Below, piece by piece: positions 37,661-41,094 of a stretch of DNA of 41,094 nucleotides (the first letter of the stretch is position 1; each line of letters begins with the position of its first letter). Origin of the DNA: Trinickia mobilis (GTDB lineage Bacteria; Pseudomonadota; Gammaproteobacteria; Burkholderiales; Burkholderiaceae); assembly GCF_017315705.1 (NCBI RefSeq), contig NZ_JAFLRF010000045.1:1-41094 (forward strand). The letters run 5' to 3'. The position numbers were made by a program, and so were the translations under genes. The notes below the pieces were generated by a model, which did not search any database, had not been told where the DNA came from, and saw nothing but the letters and a program-made list of their open reading frames with translations.

Positions 37661-37663
37661 GAC

Positions 37664-38926
37664 ATGAATCAAACCACATTCGCCTTTGTCGACGGCGTGC
37701 TGCACGCCGAAGGTGTGTCGACCGTCTCGCTTGCCCGCCAATTCGGGACCCCGCTTTACGTCTACTCGCGCGCAGCGCTGACACAGGCCTACGAGGCCTA
37801 TGCGAATGCGTGCGCGGGCCGGCGCGCATCGGTCCACGTCGCCGTGAAGGCGAACAGCAACCTCGCAGTGCTGAACGTCTTCGCCCGCTTGGGCGCAGGC
37901 TTCGATATCGTTTCGAGCGGCGAGCTCGCGCGCGTGCTCACGGCCGGGGGCAAGGCGGAGAACGTGGTGTTCTCGGGCGTCGGCAAAAGCGCCGAGGAAA
38001 TGCGCGAGGCGCTTGCGGCCGGCGTGAAGTGCTTCAACGTCGAGTCGATTCCGGAACTCGACCGGCTCAACGCGGTAGCGGCGTCGATGGGCAAGACGGC
38101 GCCGGTCTCGCTGCGCGTGAATCCCGACGTCGATCCGAAAACGCACCCCTACATTTCGACAGGACTCAAGGCGAATAAATTCGGAGTCGCGTTCGACGAC
38201 GCGCGTGCAACCTACCGCGCCGCCGCCGCGATGCCGAACCTGCACGTGGTCGGCATCGACTGCCATATCGGCTCGCAGATCACCGAGATCGCCCCGTACC
38301 TCGACGCCGTCGACAGGCTGCTCGAACTCGTCGAACAGATCGAAGCAGACGGCACGAAGATTCATCATGTCGACGTCGGCGGCGGACTCGGCATCCAATA
38401 CGACACGGAAACGCCGCCCGACATCGGCGAATTCGTGAAGACGCTGCTCGACCACATCGACGCGCGCGGACACGGCCATCGCGCGGTGTTCTTCGAGCCA
38501 GGCCGCTCGGTCACGGGCAATGCCGGCATCCTGCTGACGCGTGTCGAATTCCTGAAGCCGGGCGAAGAAAAGAACTTTGCGATCGTCGATGCAGCAATGA
38601 ACGACCTCGCACGTCCGGCGATGTATCAGGCGTTTCACGCGATCGAACCCGCCGTGAAGCGCGATGTGTCGGCGCATGTGTATGACGTGGTCGGTCCCGT
38701 TTGCGAAAGCGGCGATTGGCTCGGCCGCGACCGGCAACTGGCGATCGAAGCCGGCGACCTGCTCGCCATCCGCTCGGCCGGCGCCTACGGTTTCGTCATG
38801 AGCTCGAACTACAACACGCGTCCGCGGGCGGCCGAGGTGATGGTCGACGGCAGTCACGCGCAAATTGTGCGCGAGCGAGAGAACGTGAAGGAATTGTTCG
38901 CCGGCGAAACGGTGTTGCCGAAGTAA
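37664..38926 (+). CDS. lysA: Diaminopimelate decarboxylase
   Basis: LysA makes lysine from meso-diaminopimelate. The 420 residues have the alanine-racemase-fold barrel with the pyridoxal-phosphate lysine at residue 62 (VAVKANSN), HIGSQI, the GGGLGI phosphate loop, EPGRSVTGNAG, and the C-terminal VGPVCESGDWL with the catalytic Cys and GAYGFVMSSNYNTRPR. I take the ATG at 37664, giving the normal family length; sequence upstream in frame is repeat. No clear ribosome-binding site precedes it because the repeat ends there. A strong terminator follows. Confidence 0.96.
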   Translation: MNQTTFAFVDGVLHAEGVSTVSLARQFGTPLYVYSRAALTQAYEAYANACAGRRASVHVAVKANSNLAVLNVFARLGAGFDIVSSGELARVLTAGGKAENVVFSGVGKSAEEMREALAAGVKCFNVESIPELDRLNAVAASMGKTAPVSLRVNPDVDPKTHPYISTGLKANKFGVAFDDARATYRAAAAMPNLHVVGIDCHIGSQITEIAPYLDAVDRLLELVEQIEADGTKIHHVDVGGGLGIQYDTETPPDIGEFVKTLLDHIDARGHGHRAVFFEPGRSVTGNAGILLTRVEFLKPGEEKNFAIVDAAMNDLARPAMYQAFHAIEPAVKRDVSAHVYDVVGPVCESGDWLGRDRQLAIEAGDLLAIRSAGAYGFVMSSNYNTRPRAAEVMVDGSHAQIVRERENVKELFAGETVLPK

Positions 38927-38950
38927 AACGCAACAACGCGCGTCAATAGC

Positions 38951-38987
38951 AAAAAGGCGAGGCTCAATGGTGAGCCTCGCCTTTTTT
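38951..38987. terminator. Bidirectional Rho-independent terminator between lysA and msrQ
   Basis: AAAAAGGCGAGGCTCA (38951-38966) and TGAGCCTCGCCTTTTT (38971-38986) form a perfect 16-bp stem with an ATGG loop. The T-run on each strand lets it terminate both lysA (plus) and msrPQ (minus). Confidence 0.93.
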
Positions 38988-39020
38988 ATCGCGGCGTCGA
39001 GCCACTGAACGGCTTTCGAT

Positions 39021-39722
39021 TCAAAGCCGCTGTCGCTCGAAAAACCGCCCACGCACCCACACGAGCAAGCGCCAGCCGAGCAGCGCGATTACGATCGCAC
39101 CGTAAATCTTCGGCAGGATCAGGTCGTGCTTGCCCGCCTTCATCCACCAGAAATGCAGGATCGCGAGCCCGGCGATCGCGTAGATCGCGCGGTGCAGCGT
39201 CTGCCAGTGGCGGCCGAGCTTGCGCGCCATCGCGCGCGGCGACGTCACGGCGAGCGGAATCAACAGCACGAACGCGGCAAACCCGACCATGATGAACGGA
39301 CGCTTGCCGACGTCCTTCAGCATCGCGGCGACATCGAACCACTTGTCGAACCAGATGTAGGTCGTGAAGTGCAGCGTCGCGTAGAAGAACGCGTAGAGCC
39401 CGAGCATGCGCCGAAAACGCAGCAGCGCGTTCACGCCGGTGAGCCGGCGCAGCGGCGTGACGGCCAATGTGATGCAGAGGAAGACGAGCGTCCAGAGGCC
39501 CGTCGAGCGCGTAATGAATTCGATCGGATTCGCGCCCAGCCGGTCCGTCAGGCCGAACAGCACGATGCGCGCGAGCGGGTACCACGCAGCGATGAAAACC
39601 GCGACCTTCGCAGGCGCGATCCAGCGTTCGCCCTTGCGGGCCGGCCGTGCGGCAGGCGCTGCCTTCGCCTGGCGCGCGTTCCCGCTGCTTTGGCTCGTGA
39701 GGGTGGTTTGCATGTCGGTCAT
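39021..39722 (-). CDS. msrQ: MsrQ, heme b membrane subunit of the periplasmic methionine sulfoxide reductase
   Basis: MsrQ passes electrons from the quinone pool/cytosol to MsrP for repair of oxidised methionines in envelope proteins. The 233-residue protein has about six membrane spans with histidines in ATLHFTTYIWF, HWQTLHRAIY and LAILHFWWMKAG that match the heme ligands of the YedZ family. The first ~30 residues are cytoplasmic and Ala/Lys-rich. The ATG at 39722 (MTDMQTTL) and the one at 39713 are both usable. It lies 17 bp after msrP and ends 33 bp before the shared terminator. Confidence 0.95.
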   Translation of the reverse strand: MTDMQTTLTSQSSGNARQAKAAPAARPARKGERWIAPAKVAVFIAAWYPLARIVLFGLTDRLGANPIEFITRSTGLWTLVFLCITLAVTPLRRLTGVNALLRFRRMLGLYAFFYATLHFTTYIWFDKWFDVAAMLKDVGKRPFIMVGFAAFVLLIPLAVTSPRAMARKLGRHWQTLHRAIYAIAGLAILHFWWMKAGKHDLILPKIYGAIVIALLGWRLLVWVRGRFFERQRL

Positions 39723-39739
39723 GATCGGCGCCGCTTAGC

Positions 39740-40744
39740 TCAGAAGTTTTTCCGCAGATCCATGCCCTGGTACATCGACGCGACGAGATCACCGTAGCCG
39801 TTGAACATCAGCGTCTTACGCTTCGGTGTGAAGAATCCGTCCTCGCCGATGCGCCGTTCGGTCGCCTGACTCCAGCGCGGGTGATCGACGTTCGGGTTCA
39901 CGTTCGAATAAAAACCGTACTCGTTCGTCGCTTCCTTGTTCCAGCTCGTCGGCGGCTGCTGCTCGACGAAGCGGATCTTCACGAGCGACTTCGCGCTCTT
40001 GAAACCGTACTTCCACGGCACGACGACGCGGATCGGCGCGCCGTTCTGATTCGGCAGCACTTGCCCGTAGACGCCGACCGTCAAGAGCGTCAAAGGATTC
40101 ATCGCCTCGTCCATCCGCAGGCCTTCGGAATACGGCCAGTCGAGAATGGGCTGGGAGACCCCGGGCATCTGCGACGGGTCTGCGAGCGTGATGAATTGCA
40201 CGTACTTGGCGTTGCCGGTCGGCTGCGCCTGCTTGATCAGCTCGGCAAGCGGGAAGCCGACCCACGGAATCACCATCGACCACCCCTCGACGCAGCGGTG
40301 CCGGTACACGCGCTCCTCGAGCGGCGCGAGCTTCAGCAGCGCGTCGATATCGTAAACCTTCGCGTTCTTGACCTCGCCCTCGACGCTCACGCGCCACGGA
40401 CGCGGCCGCAGCGTATGTGCGTTTTCCGCCGGATCGCTCTTGTCGGTGCCGAATTCGTAGTAATTGTTGTAGGTCGTGATGTCCTTGTACGACGTGACCT
40501 TGTCCACGACGACGAACTTCGGATTGGTTTTCGCCGCGAGCTTCTGTGCGTTGGCATCGGGCGACTCGTAGGTGGCGAACGCCGGATCGCTGATGCCGAA
40601 CAGACCGCCCGCCGCAGCCACACCCGCCATGCCCGCCAGTTGCAGCACGCGCCGCCGGTTCTCCCATACGGCGCGCGGCGTAATCTCGCTTGCCGCAATG
40701 TCGTCGCCCCGCAATTGAATTCGTTGTCCTCGCTTGGTCCACAT
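39740..40744 (-). CDS. msrP: MsrP, periplasmic molybdenum-dependent methionine sulfoxide reductase
   Basis: MsrP (YedY) reduces methionine sulfoxide in periplasmic proteins using a molybdopterin cofactor. The 334-residue protein starts with a twin-arginine signal ([16 protein letters not shown], about residues 29-44, cleaved near FAT at 56-58). The Mo-ligand Cys151 is in [13 protein letters not shown]. Further family landmarks are [22 protein letters not shown] and [22 protein letters not shown] lies 8 nt before the ATG. It is transcribed with msrQ. The 170-bp upstream region has an AT-rich TATATAT segment (40806-40812) that may hold its -10. Confidence 0.96.
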   Translation of the reverse strand: MWTKRGQRIQLRGDDIAASEITPRAVWENRRRVLQLAGMAGVAAAGGLFGISDPAFATYESPDANAQKLAAKTNPKFVVVDKVTSYKDITTYNNYYEFGTDKSDPAENAHTLRPRPWRVSVEGEVKNAKVYDIDALLKLAPLEERVYRHRCVEGWSMVIPWVGFPLAELIKQAQPTGNAKYVQFITLADPSQMPGVSQPILDWPYSEGLRMDEAMNPLTLLTVGVYGQVLPNQNGAPIRVVVPWKYGFKSAKSLVKIRFVEQQPPTSWNKEATNEYGFYSNVNPNVDHPRWSQATERRIGEDGFFTPKRKTLMFNGYGDLVASMYQGMDLRKNF

Positions 40745-40855
40745 GGTGAAAGCTCCTGATAGGCGGTTCGGGCCGACCGTGCATGTTCATTCGACCCATC
40801 GGCCATATATACCGTTCGGGTAGCGTACTGGATGCAAAATAAAACGCTCTCCCGA

Positions 40856-40897
40856 GACAAAAAACCGCCGGTGCGAAGCATTCGGCGGTTTTTTGTC
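40856..40897 (-). terminator. Strong terminator after ccsB
   Basis: GACAAAAAACCGCCG (40856-40870) and CGGCGGTTTTTTGTC (40883-40897) are perfect 15-bp inverted repeats around a 12-nt loop. The T-run is present on both strands. It lies 18 bp past the ccsB stop and insulates it from msrP. Confidence 0.92.
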
Positions 40898-40915
40898 GTA
40901 GCAGGACGGCGAATA

Positions 40916-41094
40916 TTACAGCTTGCCGTAACTATGCAAGCCGGACAGGAACATGTTGACGCCGAGGAATGCGAACGTCGTGACGAGGAGGCCCGTCAGC
41001 GCCCACCACGCAGCGGCTGCGCCGCGCAGCCCCTTCATCAGGCGCATGTGCAGCCACGCCGCGTAGTTCAGCCAGACGATCAGCGCCCAGGTCT
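40916..41094 (-). CDS. ccsB: CcsB/ResC-type cytochrome c biogenesis protein, C-terminal 59 residues
   Basis: The visible frame runs from the window edge to a TAA at 40916-40918 and encodes the end of a membrane protein: WLNYAAWLHMRLMKGLRGAA, then TFAFLGVNMFLSGLHSYGKL. This ending is characteristic of CcsB (also called CcsA or ResC), the heme-delivery protein of system II cytochrome c maturation, in which the LHSY histidine lies close to the heme site. The 5' part is outside the window. The gene was too short to call without its terminal motif; the identification rests on that motif. A strong terminator follows. Confidence 0.88.
   Translation of the reverse strand, partial: TWALIVWLNYAAWLHMRLMKGLRGAAAAWWALTGLLVTTFAFLGVNMFLSGLHSYGKL

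Overview
The window is chromosomal DNA from a high-GC betaproteobacterium, almost certainly a member of the family Burkholderiaceae (Burkholderia sensu lato: Burkholderia, Paraburkholderia, Trinickia, Caballeronia). Supporting signs are the mlaFED-mlaA order, a thiOSGE operon with a long ThiE, pilMN(OP)Q-aroKB next to a divergent PBP1a gene, cyaY/lptM/lysA, msrPQ beside ccsB, and a strong GC3 codon bias. The genus cannot be fixed from the sequence alone. Almost everything is housekeeping. There is no prophage, plasmid, CRISPR array, rRNA or tRNA.

Layout. (1) 1-3050, minus strand: mlaF-mlaE-mlaD-mlaA, retrograde phospholipid transport, with the last gene running off the left edge. (2) 3154-6960, minus: a TPP riboswitch followed by thiO-thiS-thiG-thiE, the thiazole branch and coupling step of thiamine synthesis. 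(3) 7310-11741, plus: an SbmA/YddA-type ABC exporter, an MFS symporter and a DadA-type D-amino-acid dehydrogenase. (4) 11758-18966, minus: thpR (convergent with dadA), then gltB-gltD (glutamate synthase) with a recognisable promoter. (5) 19044-21383: a REP-associated transposase relative that has lost its HUH histidines, an OmpW-like porin and a DUF883 membrane-anchored protein. (6) 21487-26885, minus: ugpB-A-E-C-Q, glycerol-3-phosphate uptake, with a LacI-type tandem operator upstream and a striking 8-bp G-rich tandem repeat between ugpE and ugpC. (7) 26893-34151, minus: pilM-pilN-pil(O+P)-pilQ-aroK-aroB-dgt, mostly joined by ATGA stop/start overlaps. (8) 34402-38926: ponA (PBP1a), cyaY on the opposite strand, lptM and lysA. 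(9) 39021-41094, minus: msrP-msrQ and the 3' end of ccsB.

Functionally the window centres on the cell envelope (Mla, PBP1a, LptM, OmpW, type IV pilus) and on central biosynthesis (thiamine, glutamate, shikimate, lysine). The unusual items are a PilO-PilP gene fusion, a probably domesticated transposase with a destroyed HUH motif, a G-rich octanucleotide array inside a dispersed GC-rich repeat that also extends the ends of thiG and thiO, a probable TTG start for aroK, and a degenerate extra domain on ThiE. I found no self-contained new defence or mobile system.
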